Positions 35,670 through 47,600 of a stretch of DNA of 64,000 nucleotides are shown one piece after another. A program made the translations under genes and the position numbers. How positions within the stretch are numbered: the stretch's first letter is position 1; the number at the start of each line of letters is the position of its first letter. The notes beneath the pieces were generated by a model. The model saw nothing but the letters and a program-made list of their open reading frames with translations. It was not told where the DNA came from and did no database searches. The stretch comes from Steinernema hermaphroditum (taxonomy: Eukaryota > Nematoda > Chromadorea > Rhabditida > Steinernematidae). The stretch covers positions 9,920,001 through 9,984,000 of the forward strand of contig CM059625.1 of NCBI GenBank assembly GCA_030435675.1. Direction: 5' to 3'.

Positions 35670-38600
35670 ATTTCGGAAGCAGGCCGCAGCTCGGTGCCAA
35701 GCGAGTGCGACTGCCACACGTTCTTTAGTCCTGAAAATGGTCGCCCGGACCCTTAGTACATTGCATTAGGTTGTGAACTAAACGTTTCAGTCGTGATCAC
35801 TTATTTGATTAAACGGTTTGCGCTTCGATGGCAGCTACGCGCGAGCAATTCGCGGTCCAAAACAACAACGCCTTCTATAAAGACTTCTCACTTGATAGCA
35901 CATCTGATGAATTGCACGTTGATCTGTGTCCTTCTGGTACTATAACTCTGTTCCTCACGCGCGTCATTTCCCGGCACTGAAGCTTGTTTGCTTTCGTCAT
36001 GTCAACCATCCACAAACAACAGAGACCGGTAGTTGGCAGACCTACTCTCGGCTTCATCTTTACTACGTACCTGTTTTACGCTGCCACCCAAACCGAATCC
36101 TTAATTGATCGGAACATGCGTTTGCGCGCGGCAAAAAAGTGTGCGTACGGATCAATTAGTGGAGAGTCGAATGCGCGAAATTTCGAAACAAATCTAGTGT
36201 TAGCCCTTAATTTGCAAATTAAGACGGAAGTGTGCAGATCGTGAGGCGAACATCCACGAGAAAATGTTTCCCTGGACTAACTGGAGGCCAGCTTGACGTC
36301 CCCTAGTGCCGTTTGGAGACAAAAGAACACAATCCTAAGAAGTACTCTTCGTCGCTAATGGGAGAGCGAGACTTTTGGTGCCTTTGTTTATATATGTTTG
36401 CTAATGCGTCTCTAACTGAGGGGTGTTATGGGCCATCCGGCAGTTTGCTCGTCTTCAGCCGACTCGTTCTATGTCGAAGTAGTCGAGTCGAAGCATCATT
36501 TATGGTATAGGCAGCCTCCAGCAGTGATTATGTCGTGCCCTTGCTTCCCGGAGCTGTTATTCAATCGTCCTTTCTACCCGTCCACTCGTGGAGTGCTGTA
36601 GGCTATGGTCCACTTATGATGCCCGTCTAATCCAAACGCCGGCCCCGGTTCATGTGGTGCTTCCCTAAATGATGTCCGTAGGCCGCTTTTGTTTTCCGTC
36701 AAGAGCTTATACCGCTCTTTTCCCTTCTAACAGTGCCGACGTTCCATGAAAACAATCCCATAAGTAAAGTCAACATTTCATTCCAGACCTACTTAGATAT
36801 TTTTTTGAATGCACGACACGAGGACAAAAAGGTGTTTATGAAACAGAAATAACACCAACCACTTCTCAAAGGTACTCTTTCTTTGTGAGGTGAGCGTTTT
36901 GAAGTTTCGTTTGAACGCGCTTTTAGTATATATTGCCCGATATACTCAATTTCTGCTCGCGACATAAGGAGGAAATCTTAGTGGGGGTGATGTCAAGCTA
37001 GAAAAGTCCTGTCAGATATCATTAATCCACTGCTGAGTGAAACTCGCGACTGATCAAAACTTGCGTTATCGAAAGGACGAAGTCTTGTGTTTAGCGTTAA
37101 ATACGGAACCTTTCCTGAACATTATGCGCTCGTTTATTACGCAACGATTTTGCGACGGAGTGTGACAAAGTGGTACTTGGCATCATTTTCTCCCATTATT
37201 TTCTCAGTCTCTGCCCTATTTCATTTATCAAAGCCTTAGCAGTAGACTATGAGACTGCTAAACGCTAGGCGAAATGCCGCATGCTGGCAACCGTCAGATG
37301 AGGTTCCAAGTATATAATCGTAAACAGCTAATTTGTCTCTAGGCATTTTGAGTGTCCTTAAGTGGATAGATTACCACAGCTCCGAGCTCTGCTTTCATCG
37401 CATACGCACGTCCTTATTTCCTTATTTCTCAATTGATCGCTGCTCATCTCAGTAATTTGCCCAAGTAGATTCCGCTGTTTGACAATGGTTCTGAACGAAC
37501 TTTGTGCTCACTTTAACCTAGTAACAGTAAGCGTTGTTTTCCGTTAAACGTTTTTTGTTTTCGTTTCTTCTGTGAGAACTTCCTTTTGAAAGGTGTTTTC
37601 GTACGTGGCTTCTGAACTCAATAGAAAGGTGCGCGTAATGTTCGACTGATGTAGAAGTGGGTAATTTAGTTGTTTGCGGCTAATTGTAGTGCTTACATTA
37701 GTCAGCCGTCTGGTCATTCAGAGGTGTGGCACTAATCTAGTGAGTTATCCGTTGTTAGCTGTAAAACCTCCGTTTAGAAGACGCCGTGAATGAGTGAGCT
37801 GTAAAAGATTGTGAGGTTTATCCCATACTTTCTGGAGGCCTTGTGTAGCTTCAGATCGTCATCACTCCTTCCTTTACTTAGTGCCAATGAAACCAGAGCG
37901 CGCAAGTGTATTTATGCCCATCTACCACTTACTAGTAAGCGGTTTTTGCCAAAATCTCTTCAAAGCAGAAGATTATTTGTTCATAAGCCATCTACGGGAG
38001 CTGGGGATTCTGAACGCAGAGAGCAGTCCGGCACCCTGACATCCCGTCGAAAGTAAGCAATCAAGACATTCTAAACCCGCATAATAAGCGCTCGACGTCG
38101 CTATGTGAAGAATAATTCAAATAATTGAAATATTGTCCACAGATTTATTAATCTCGGATATTATTTGCGTTCTCGACGCTCTGCTTTTGTGCCATGGGCG
38201 ATTCGCAGTGTTCTCTGTTTGTTTTTGTCAGCAATTAGCCGATGTGCCCCGGACGGCGCACCCTTCTTGCTTGGTCCATCAGTCCACCTAGCAATCATCT
38301 AAATCCCTAAAATGATCGCTTTGTTTGGCATAATGGTTATCATCAAGCTGACTTATTAGTTCCGTTTCTGCTTAACTCCCGTTTACTATCGTTAGGCAGT
38401 GATTTTGATCGAAAGCGGACGTCCAATTTCAGTATCAGCAAAAAGGGTGTGCCTTTAAAAGAGAGAATTCAGAAATGAAAAGGAGGCAGTCAGCTCAAAC
38501 AATAGCTCTGCGGAAAAAAGCATTAGGATTTTTACGAAGCTGCGTGATTAATGGACCTGCTCGGATTTTAGGATTTATTCGTGCAGTTCTTTTTTAGACG

Positions 38601-40937
38601 CAAATTTTTTCGTTCCATCTCCTACCATTGGAGTGCGAAGTTTGTCAGAATTATTCAGCATGGTTTCCACTTAAAGTTCTTGATGTTTTGGAGTTTGCGC
38701 TTTTCGAGAATGTCTTGTAAAAGACCTCTGTGCTTCGATTCAAGCAGTGGCTTCAGCCACTTTGAGATGAAATCGGATACGGTGTCCATCGGACGAAAGA
38801 AGCGCGAGAACGTGGACGCGAATGTGAATTCCGTTAAGGTTCGGCGTTGCCCAACTGGAATTATAGTATTGGCTTATAATTTGTGTAATTTCCTCTCTTC
38901 AGTAAGACATACTTAAGGTCTGCCATCATTTTCACACTGATGTGAAACGTATTCCGAGAAAGCGCCCGAATAAAACTGTTGCTTTGGTTCCCATGAACTC
39001 AACTGTTCTGATAATTCACGATCTCCCAACCGACAGTGAACACAGGTAGGTACTCTTCAACACGCAAACTCTTCAACATACGGCTAATCTAAACGTGGTC
39101 ATAGTGTAGGTAGTCATGGGATCCAATTGATGATGACAACTGAAGACTAGAGCTGTCAACTTTTGTATGTTTTTTGTTATAAGACATTCGTGAATAGAGA
39201 ATGCAAAATGATCTTTGTGTCCACAGCTGACACTTGGCACTCCTTTCAAACATTATTGAAACTACTTCCTAAGTGTTTCACTATCCGTTTCCGTCTCTGA
39301 ATTATCGATACCCGAGGTTCCTTGGGAAACAAGAGTTCTAAGTATATTGCGCGGTCTGAAGGTTCCCTTTCCCACCAAAGCCAACGCCCTCATTCCGGCA
39401 TAGGTTGCTATCGCCGTTGCTCTAAGGCGGAGCACCGCTCAAGTTTTGTTCGTTCCAAACCGGGCAAATCGAGTTCTCCCTCATGTTCCCACGTCCTTAG
39501 ACACCTTTCAATCATATCTTCTCGTAAGCAGTAACTGGCGAAGGAGCTACTGCCCCTGAGAGTTGCATGAAATTGGGTGAAGAAGTATCTCGGCGCCACG
39601 CCCATAAGTAATCTCCTCTCTTCAATGGGGAAATGCTGTCTGAAGACTCGCCAACAGTATGATAGTTAATTTACTCTCCCACCCATTCACATGTTTCACC
39701 GCAGTCTGAGGGAATTCTATTGTCAGCGAGTTTGCTTCCTGATTGTATTACGATGAAGGTCCACGGTGTGCCAAATGGCGCTGTGACTGCAGTTGATGGA
39801 AGGTATGTTCCATACAGCATTGTATATCACATCGGCGCAAACGTAACTGCCCCGTTTGAAACTGAACGACAGTAGTCTTTTGTTCAAGCGAACAAGCGCA
39901 TGTCATTTACTAGCGTGACCTAATAAGTTTGAAATTCCACGAATGGTTGGACTCGTTTAAAAAATGTTTTCTTCGCTTTGTTATTGGACCCTCGAAACTT
40001 CATTTCTTTTGCCAATCCCCACACTTTCCCACACAGTAATGTTCGCTAATTAATTAGGGAGCATAGAATTGAGGAGCGTTAGGCGTTATGCAAGAATTAT
40101 CATGCGCGACATTATGGACGAGCTCGGAAGGATCCCACAAAACTTAATCGATTCATGCGTTTCCCTGAACGTTTACCACGCTCGTTGACCGACACCATGC
40201 AAAAGACTATCAGCTCATCTAGAGTAATTAAATCGAGAGGTTTAATTCCTTTTCCTGAGTGTCGTCAAGTCGAAATCCGGCCATACATCGATAATTACCA
40301 ATGAGCCAACAGAACGAGGTCGCACTTTGATAGGAGAGATTATTTCTTGGAGAGCCTTACCCTTCCGCGTGCCACTTGAGCGCACACCTTATCACCAATG
40401 CGAGAAACAGACGTTGCCTGGCTGGCGTAACCTTTAAAATTAGCAACACAACGGGCAACATTCCCAGGAAGGACGATCCATTATTTATTGCCTCTTTATC
40501 ATTCAAGAAAGGAGTTCGTTCTTCCTGTAGCGACCGCCGGCGGCAACGGGCTTCCATCAGGAGACGGCTGTTGCCAGGAGTGAACCACCCATTTTAAAGG
40601 AATTTGTGCTATGTTCCGTTTTCAAAGCCTCGGTTCTGATGCGGAAATTGGCAACATTTTATCACAGACGAATATAATGCCATTGGCGCTTCTTGAAAAC
40701 ATGTAGCGTAAAGCAAATGTCTCCTTTTTCGCTTATTTTGTCTTTTGATTCATCCCAACACAACAACAGCAGCATCTCTATCACGATCTTCTCGGAATCC
40801 AACATGACCACCCGCTCGGAGCGCTGTGAAATGATGCCCCACGAAGAAGATTAGAAATTAGCTCCCCAGACATTAGCTCCCCATGTCTCTTTCATTAAGA
40901 GATCAAAATGTTGAGGGACTCTTAGAAAATCTTTCAG

Positions 40938-42401
40938 AACATGGGAACAACGGCGCGACGACCTCATAGTGGTGAGCGTTTGGCTCCTGATGCTCAGCTA
41001 CGCGTTGGTGTCCAACATTCTCATCCTCATCGGAATTGTCCGAAGCAACACTATGCGCACGGCTACAAGGTGAGTTGTAGGCCGTACTGTCACACTGAAC
41101 ACCTTTACAGCTACTGGTTCATCATTTCTCTGGCTCTCTGCGACATCGTCATGACCATAATCAGTCTTGTGCACCTGGTTCCTGCCACTGCCTTCCACAA
41201 CGCCTACGTAAAATTTCATTCAGCCCGTAACGTGCTCATGATCTTTTTCTACGACTTGTTTTGGTACACCGCTGTCCTTCAACTTGGACTAATGGCTTGT
41301 AATAGGCAAGTTATTTTGGGACTCTTTTCCAATTTCCAATCCAATTTCTTAGCGTAAATGAGAAGGTAATTGTTTTTTAGATTTGTGAGCATAGTATATC
41401 CGATGGAGTACAAGTGGCTGTTTTCAAAAAAGAGATCAGTGCTCATTATTCTGTTCGGATACATTCTTGGCTTCCTGGTCTCACTCCCAACATTGTTTCC
41501 TTGCTGTCACACGCTTTGGAATTCCGATTATTATATTACTGTCTATGAGCCTATGGACACATGGTAATGAGGTCACTTGCTGTGCGCAATAACAACAAAT
41601 TAAGGTACAAATACGTTGACATGAGCGTGAACAGCTTATCTTTGGTGCTCATGATCATGTCGTATGCTGTCATCATATACAAAGTGCGCGAAAGTGGTAA
41701 GGCGATGGCAAAGTACCAATTGACCATTCGAACGAGAGTGAGTTCCCATTGGCCAAGCACTGGGAGAGAACTTATTTTAGCTTCTTTTCCAGCAGCAAGC
41801 GCAGGCTATGAACGGAAGTGGCTCCTGCAGCCGGTCATGTTCCGTGCGACCGCCACGTTCTCAAGTGAGCAAAAAAGAAATGAGACTCTTCATTCAGGTA
41901 ATTGATTTATCCATCTGTGCAGACACAAGCAGCAATTTCTAGTTTTTCGTTGTATCGCTTGTCTTCTTGCTGACATGGACGACGTGGCAGTGGCTTCCAC
42001 ACATGTCTGAATCCAAATGGGCCTACTTTGTGATGACCTCTCTGTTCTTCATCAATAACTCGGTGAATCCGACTGTCTATCTTCTCTTCAACACTCAACT
42101 TCGACGCGAGCTGCACTACCTACTGTGCCGACAGTCTACAGTAACTAACACGGCCAATCGTAGAAAGCACACACAAATGAATCGGGATGGCATAACGAAC
42201 AACAACGACCCGACAACCACAGCCAATGGAGGAAGCTGTGGGCTAGCTGTCGCCGCACATGACATCTCTCTCGGTCATAATCAACCGTCTTCACACAGTT
42301 CGGGCAGCGTGGATTACAACTGGGAACGCTTTCACAAACGGTTTCTCATCAAGAATGGACATGCTAGCTTGCTGAGTCCCGTTGACATCAGTGAGGTCTA
42401 G
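40938..42401 (+). CDS. Srx-like nematode serpentine receptor (GPCR), 5' end unresolved
   Basis: Seven-helix receptor with the features of the nematode Srx chemoreceptor-like group. Exons 40938-41069, 41111-41305, 41381-41563, 41605-41737, 41793-41897 and 41943-42401 join in phase. Visible: TM1 LVSNILILIGIVRSNTMR; TM2 FIISLALCDIVMTIISLVHL; TM3 end ACNRFVSIVYPMEY, where the usual DRY is NRF as in Srx proteins; TM4 LFGYILGFLVSLPTLFPCC; TM5 SLSLVLMIMSYAVIIYKV; TM6 FFVVSLVFLLTWTTWQWLP; TM7 FINNSVNPTVYLLF; and a long Ser/Asn-rich tail to the stop at 42401. The intron after 41305 has a GC donor (AG|GCAAGT). The exon at 40938 begins after CTTTCAG with phase-1 sequence and no suitable ATG, so the first exon lies upstream and was not found. 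The ligand is unknown; a peptide or environmental cue is possible. Confidence 0.82.
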
Positions 42402-42844
42402 GTCTTGCACGGGTACATTGGAAATGTTTTGATCGTTAGGCTTTGTTTTAAATGTAATGTACTCAAGTGCTTGTGCCAATATAATTAAAAGTATTTATTA
42501 TGGAGATTAAAGACGTACGAGCTCTTTTTGGGACACACGTTTGAAAATGTAGAGTAAATCACCATTGCAGGAAGTACTCTACAACAACAGTTTGATAATT
42601 TGGCCGATCGATCCCAGAGTACAAACGACCATAAACAAATTACACAGACAGGAGTACTGTGTATGGCCATTGGTTCAATGACCAGGTATCCTTGAGGACT
42701 ATGTCTTTGCTCCTTTGGATTCTGAAAGATTTTCATTCAGGCAATATTGCCTGGCTAACATGTGATGTTCTCTTAGTAGAATAATTTATTATATTGCTGA
42801 ACCCGCACTGTGGAGATGAGATAGAATTACAGATCGACATATGT
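42402..42844. other. Shared 3' region of two convergent GPCR genes
   Basis: Contains the 3' UTRs of the Srx-like gene (plus) and the amine receptor (minus). A plus-strand tttatt near 42785 reads as AATAAA on minus and could end the amine receptor transcript. No other gene is seen. Confidence 0.45.
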
Positions 42845-44661
42845 TTAGAGGAAGTGCTCGCGCAATGAGATGACGTAGCGCTGCTGCTTGCGAAGCTGCC
42901 GGCACAGAGCACGTTTGAACTCGCGGTTGAATACAGTGTAGATCACAGGGTTAATTCCCGAGTTACCTGAACCACATTTCATGAACTGGTTGCATTAACG
43001 AGTGAACTTACAGTATCCCAGCCAAAAGAAAAACTTGAATACTAGCTCGGGTGCTTCGTAACCAAAAGCTCCGAGAACGTACATAACCTAAATATAAGAT
43101 AAGTGTTGCATTCCTGAACATAGTTGCTTACAAAGAAGGGAAGCCAACTTGCGATGAAGGCAGTGAGAATCAAACCAAGAAGCATTGTGGCTTGTCTCTC
43201 TTTCGCCTTCAGAAGTCTCCTCCTCTTGTCGGTAGATTTCTTTCCATCGGTACTGTCTTCGCTTCTATCAATCTGCGATAGCCAGTTGGAACGTTTCTTG
43301 CCACACTGGTTGGACGTCTGCAAGTGACGACATCTCAGGAGTGCTTACGAGAATAAATAAAGCGAGCAAGTTTACCATCACTACGTGACCCTCATGTGAA
43401 AACGTTCCATCATGCTAATTTAGTTTAAGTGCATATGTCATCCTTTATCTTAGGAAATCGATCTCAAGTCCTTACATTAGAGAGACGATGCCTGAACGTG
43501 CGAACAAAACGGAAACGTACATCTATGCACTTTTTGGGTATGAGTGGATTTCTGTTGGATTCGGCTTCCTTCGTGTCAACACCCCCTCCGTTACTGAGAG
43601 ATGTCGGCGACTCATTTTCGGTGTTTCCGCCGTTCATGGCGCGGAAATCATTGCCTTCCCAACCGGAACCCGTTCTCGTCTAAACATAGAAGTCACGTGA
43701 GGGATCGGCATTAACCATTACTAAGGGCATCGAATTCTCCTTGAGGGATGTCGTCTGGCGAACGCTGCCCGGGGAACACAGCAAGCTTGTCACTGAATAG
43801 TGTTAACATCAACTACGTTCCTCTTATAAACGGCAGCGTACCGGCCGCTTTGTTGTGCACCTGGCTGTTAGCTGTGGCAGCGGCGGCAGCTAACTGGCAC
43901 AGTGTCTTGTCGGTTCGTTCGGTTTCCTTCAGTCTTTGTCTGCTGTGCTGCTTTGTGATGCTGAAGATGCGCGCGTACACTATGACCAGGATGATGACTG
44001 GGATATAAAATGATCCAAGGGCCGAATAGAGAACATATCCGACGTCGGTACTCACTGCGCACTCTCCAGGAGCACGCTGTGGTCGCCAACCGAGGATCGG
44101 AGGAAGGCATATCAGAAGTGATACAAGCCACGACACTCCTGAATTGCGGTTGAAGTGTTTACATTGACCAAAGAATTACCGATCATGACTGACATCCTCA
44201 GTGGTGTTCGCTTGTTAGGGTAACTGAGAGGTTGTGTAACGGACCAGTAGCGATCCAGAGATATGATACAAATGTGGAGTATTGAGGCAGTGACAAAGAG
44301 AACGTCGAGCGCTAGCCACAGCTCGCAGAGAAGGTTGCCTAGAAAGTTCTACCAGTATTACCAAGGAGAAGGTGATTTTACCTAGTCTCCATTCACCGAT
44401 GATCTCGTAAGCCATGGTCAACGGCATTACCAGTAGACCTACGAGCAGGTCGGCGATAGCTAGTGAAACAATTAGCCAGTTCTGTCTCTGACTTCGCAGT
44501 TTGTGGTCGTTGTTAACTGTGAGCACAACAAGAAGATTTCCGAGGACGATGACAAGCATCACTACGAGCATGCAGGCGATGGTGACCAGAGCAGTCCCCA
44601 ATGAAAGACAAGAGGGCCAGGGCGAATCGCACGTCTGGTTGAATCTGTCGAGCATTTCCAT
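42845..44661 (-). CDS. Octopamine/tyramine-type biogenic amine G-protein-coupled receptor
   Basis: Class A aminergic receptor. Seven coding exons (44661-44382, 44338-44180, 44138-43861, 43679-43521, 43317-43132, 43087-43012, 42966-42845) close in phase to 419 residues. The ATG lies within an exon that starts after a TTTGTTTCAG acceptor at about 44718, so the 5' UTR is spliced. Landmarks: TM1 [12 protein letters not shown]2 [16 protein letters not shown]3 [15 protein letters not shown] with the amine-binding Asp; [16 protein letters not shown]4 PPILGW; TM5 [11 protein letters not shown] with the Ser-Ala-x-x-Ser pattern common in octopamine, tyramine and serotonin receptors; loop 3 with an alanine run; TM6 [26 protein letters not shown]7 [20 protein letters not shown]. 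Candidate nematode relatives are OCTR-1, TYRA-3 or SER-type receptors. The subtype is not decided. Confidence 0.92.
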
Positions 44662-47600
44662 ATTTCCCGATAGCCTTTCTATCACCAGCTCGTAGTCATG
44701 AGTACATGGTCGCACTGACTGAAACAAAACAAAAACACTTAACTTTACGTATAATCTTACGAAACGACCGAAAATAAATTCGCGAACTCCAGCATTAAAG
44801 ACTTTGTGCGCTAAATTTTCAACACTTAAGTGTCGAATTACAAGTAATAGAGACCTCACTCCAGAGCAACTGCTCAACAAAAGTAAGTAATGCGCCTAGT
44901 CACGGCCGAAATGTACACAAAACATTCTGAGGTCAATTGAATGGAGGCGGTCGCGTCTTAAAAACTTCGAAAACAAATTAGCTTCAAAATTATGGCACTC
45001 TTTGAAAACCTTCTTAGATTTGGACAGTAGACCAGAAACTAAAACATCTCAGCTGCCGGAATCGGAGACCAGGAACACTCCACGTTATGGATACTGAGCG
45101 GCGATTTTCCAGTCGCGTGAAGATGCCGGGGAAGTGGAGTCGCTGTAGCGTTACTTGCAACTTCCGGCCGCTGTGAGATAACTGTTAGCCGTATGGTGGA
45201 GCTACGCCACGCTGCCATTTATAGGGAGCTGAATAAGTTAAGACATGAAGAAAAGAAACAGAAAAGAAAAAGATGGTCTCCTTTCGAGGAGGGACAAGTC
45301 TTAGGTTTTCCAGGGAATGTGTAGCTGTGAAGGACAGGTAATTAAAAGACAACGTTAGGACAATGCACGCTTAATTGCACTGTACTAGGAAGAGGACGAC
45401 CTGCGTTTTGTTTTCAACACACCGGCTGATTTCATATCCTAGACCACTTCTAGAAACTGAGAGCCGAAAAAAGGTAAAATTCCGGAATAATGCATGCGAT
45501 TGCGTGCTCACGCAATGAGTCCTCGCAAAGGGTGAATCCAAAATGACTGTTGTTTGGAAATAACTTCTTTTGCCAAACAACTCATTTGACAACAGCTATG
45601 CATAAGAATAAGCTTCGCTAAAGCTACACACAACCGGAAATGCAAGGACAGTCCGTGGCACTGTTCAATAGTCAATTAAACCAGGAAATCCTGCCGATCC
45701 AAGAACTACACAAAGCTAGATGCACGGCGCAGATAATTTACGAAGTGGATTGTTAAGAGTTCAGGTGTTCGCTCGATGAACTACGTGTACGATGATGACC
45801 AATAAGAAGGATTTTCACGGATAATATCAACGTGCTCAAGAAACATTAAGATGCGGAAACATAGAAATCAATTTCTGTAACTTTTGTTTTTTGTTGTCTG
45901 TTCCAAGGAATACTATGTGAAAACCACTAGATCCTACTGGATCCATTTGTGTAAATGTTCTTTTTAACACCCTCGCCAATTGAATTTTGCGTCCAAAAAA
46001 CGAAAATACGCAGACGTCGGCGTCGAAGTAACTGCTAATCGCCTAAAAAGAACGGAAGTCAAAGTGGTCTTGATTATCCATTCCTGCCGACTTCAAAAGG
46101 AGTTCGTCCAAGTGAGCAAAATGGGAAAGTGTTCGCTGTTGGGAAGTTTTTGAGCGTTTTCGCAGGCACACGGAAAGCAATAACCTGTCGATTGTCGGGA
46201 CAAACAACTTAAGCGATTGTTGACCAGGGCCAGAAAGTTGGCGTGCTTGTTGAACGTTTTTGAAAATCTCTTTATCATACGTTGGCTTCGTCTCTTTTAT
46301 ATCTTTTGGGTGGGGGCGCTCAACTCAAAGAATACAAAACATGCCACTGGCACCCCCTGGGGAGGTCCAGCGGTCAACCCTAGAGAGTTGTTCTTATGCG
46401 AAGCATCACCTAGGCAAGCTGTGCGAAGAAGACCACAAAAGAGCAGACAGAAATGCCCTGCAAAAAAAAGAAATAAACTCACTAAGAGAACTTCAACGAT
46501 CTTTGTCGCTATGATCAACAGAGAATACGTCAACGTTATGCTTCTAAACGCTCCTGCAGCGCAGCCACATGGGGTCATCTAACTGTGAGAGGCACTCGTC
46601 AAAACATTTTCAATAATTCATACAGACCCCAGGGCAAATCGTATGAATGTGACGACCCCATATTTTATCGATGTCAAAAACTGAAATGAGAGTAAATGGG
46701 ACGAGAGCAAAGCTGTCACCTATCCAAAACAACACCGAAACGATAAAAAGGAGAGCGTCAAACATGAAATAACGCATGTGGGTCACCTTCGCAATTGTAT
46801 TAGAAGAGATGTTAAGCGACATGAAAACATGCTTGAAAGGGGGAAATTTTTGCCGTGGTTCTCCGATTTCAGATGAGCTCTGCTTTACAGCGTTCACTCG
46901 TGCTTATGCCGATGGCATCAAATGGATTTTTTTGTATGGTAAATCCTCCGGTTGTTTTGTAACCCTATACGAACCGTAGCGAAGCGCGATTGATTCTCAT
47001 TAGTATCAAAACACCGAAAGTCATTCGTCTGCTGGGACAAGACGTGAGAGCAGCCGGGCATCCAGCAAACACTACGTCTCGGAGTTCTAATCCGCTGTGT
47101 GAATGTTACATAAAATAATGGCTGTTTGGGATTCAAGCCGCGCTCCACTGAGTAAGCGTAAAGGATCATCAATTTCAAATAACAGCAAGCTTGACGTAAA
47201 CTTTCTGCTATATGTCACCATGTAAAATAGCCAGTATAAACAAGCAGGCTGGCGGTTTGAAGGGAAAAAATAAAAATTTGAAACGAACAGAGAGGTTAAA
47301 AGCAATTTGACTCTGTATGGCTGAAACTAGTTCGCATGCCAAGCATCCATTTAGCCGATATTTCGTTTTTTTTTTTTGTGGTCAAGACCAACGAACACAA
47401 GGCACACTATAATTGCAGCGAGGATGAAAAGAGCGCGTTGTAAAAGGATACCATTAACGCTTGCCGAGAAGAGTCACTAAGAGGAAAACTTATGTGCCAG
47501 TTCGTTAAAAGGCTGCCTTTCTTCCGAAGTAAACAGATTCGTTGCGCAGTCAATCGGTTTGACCTCACATCTAATGGAGAAACAAACATTTTAAGTAGTC

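Larger units (their letters stand above)
30762..40937. other. Long intergenic region with only weak gene candidates
   Basis: About 10 kb between two GPCR genes. I see no conserved domain, tRNA or transposon protein. The open frames (for instance 32676-33131 minus, 151 codons) are within chance expectation. Two weak candidates are listed separately at 33845-34018 and 34953-35669. The part next to 30761 probably contains 5' UTR exons and regulatory DNA of the amine receptor. Confidence 0.4.

Noticed and set aside
46217..46582. Overlapping open frames of about 120 and 84 codons
   Set aside because: Frames are open on both strands with no motif; low-complexity composition explains the lack of stops.
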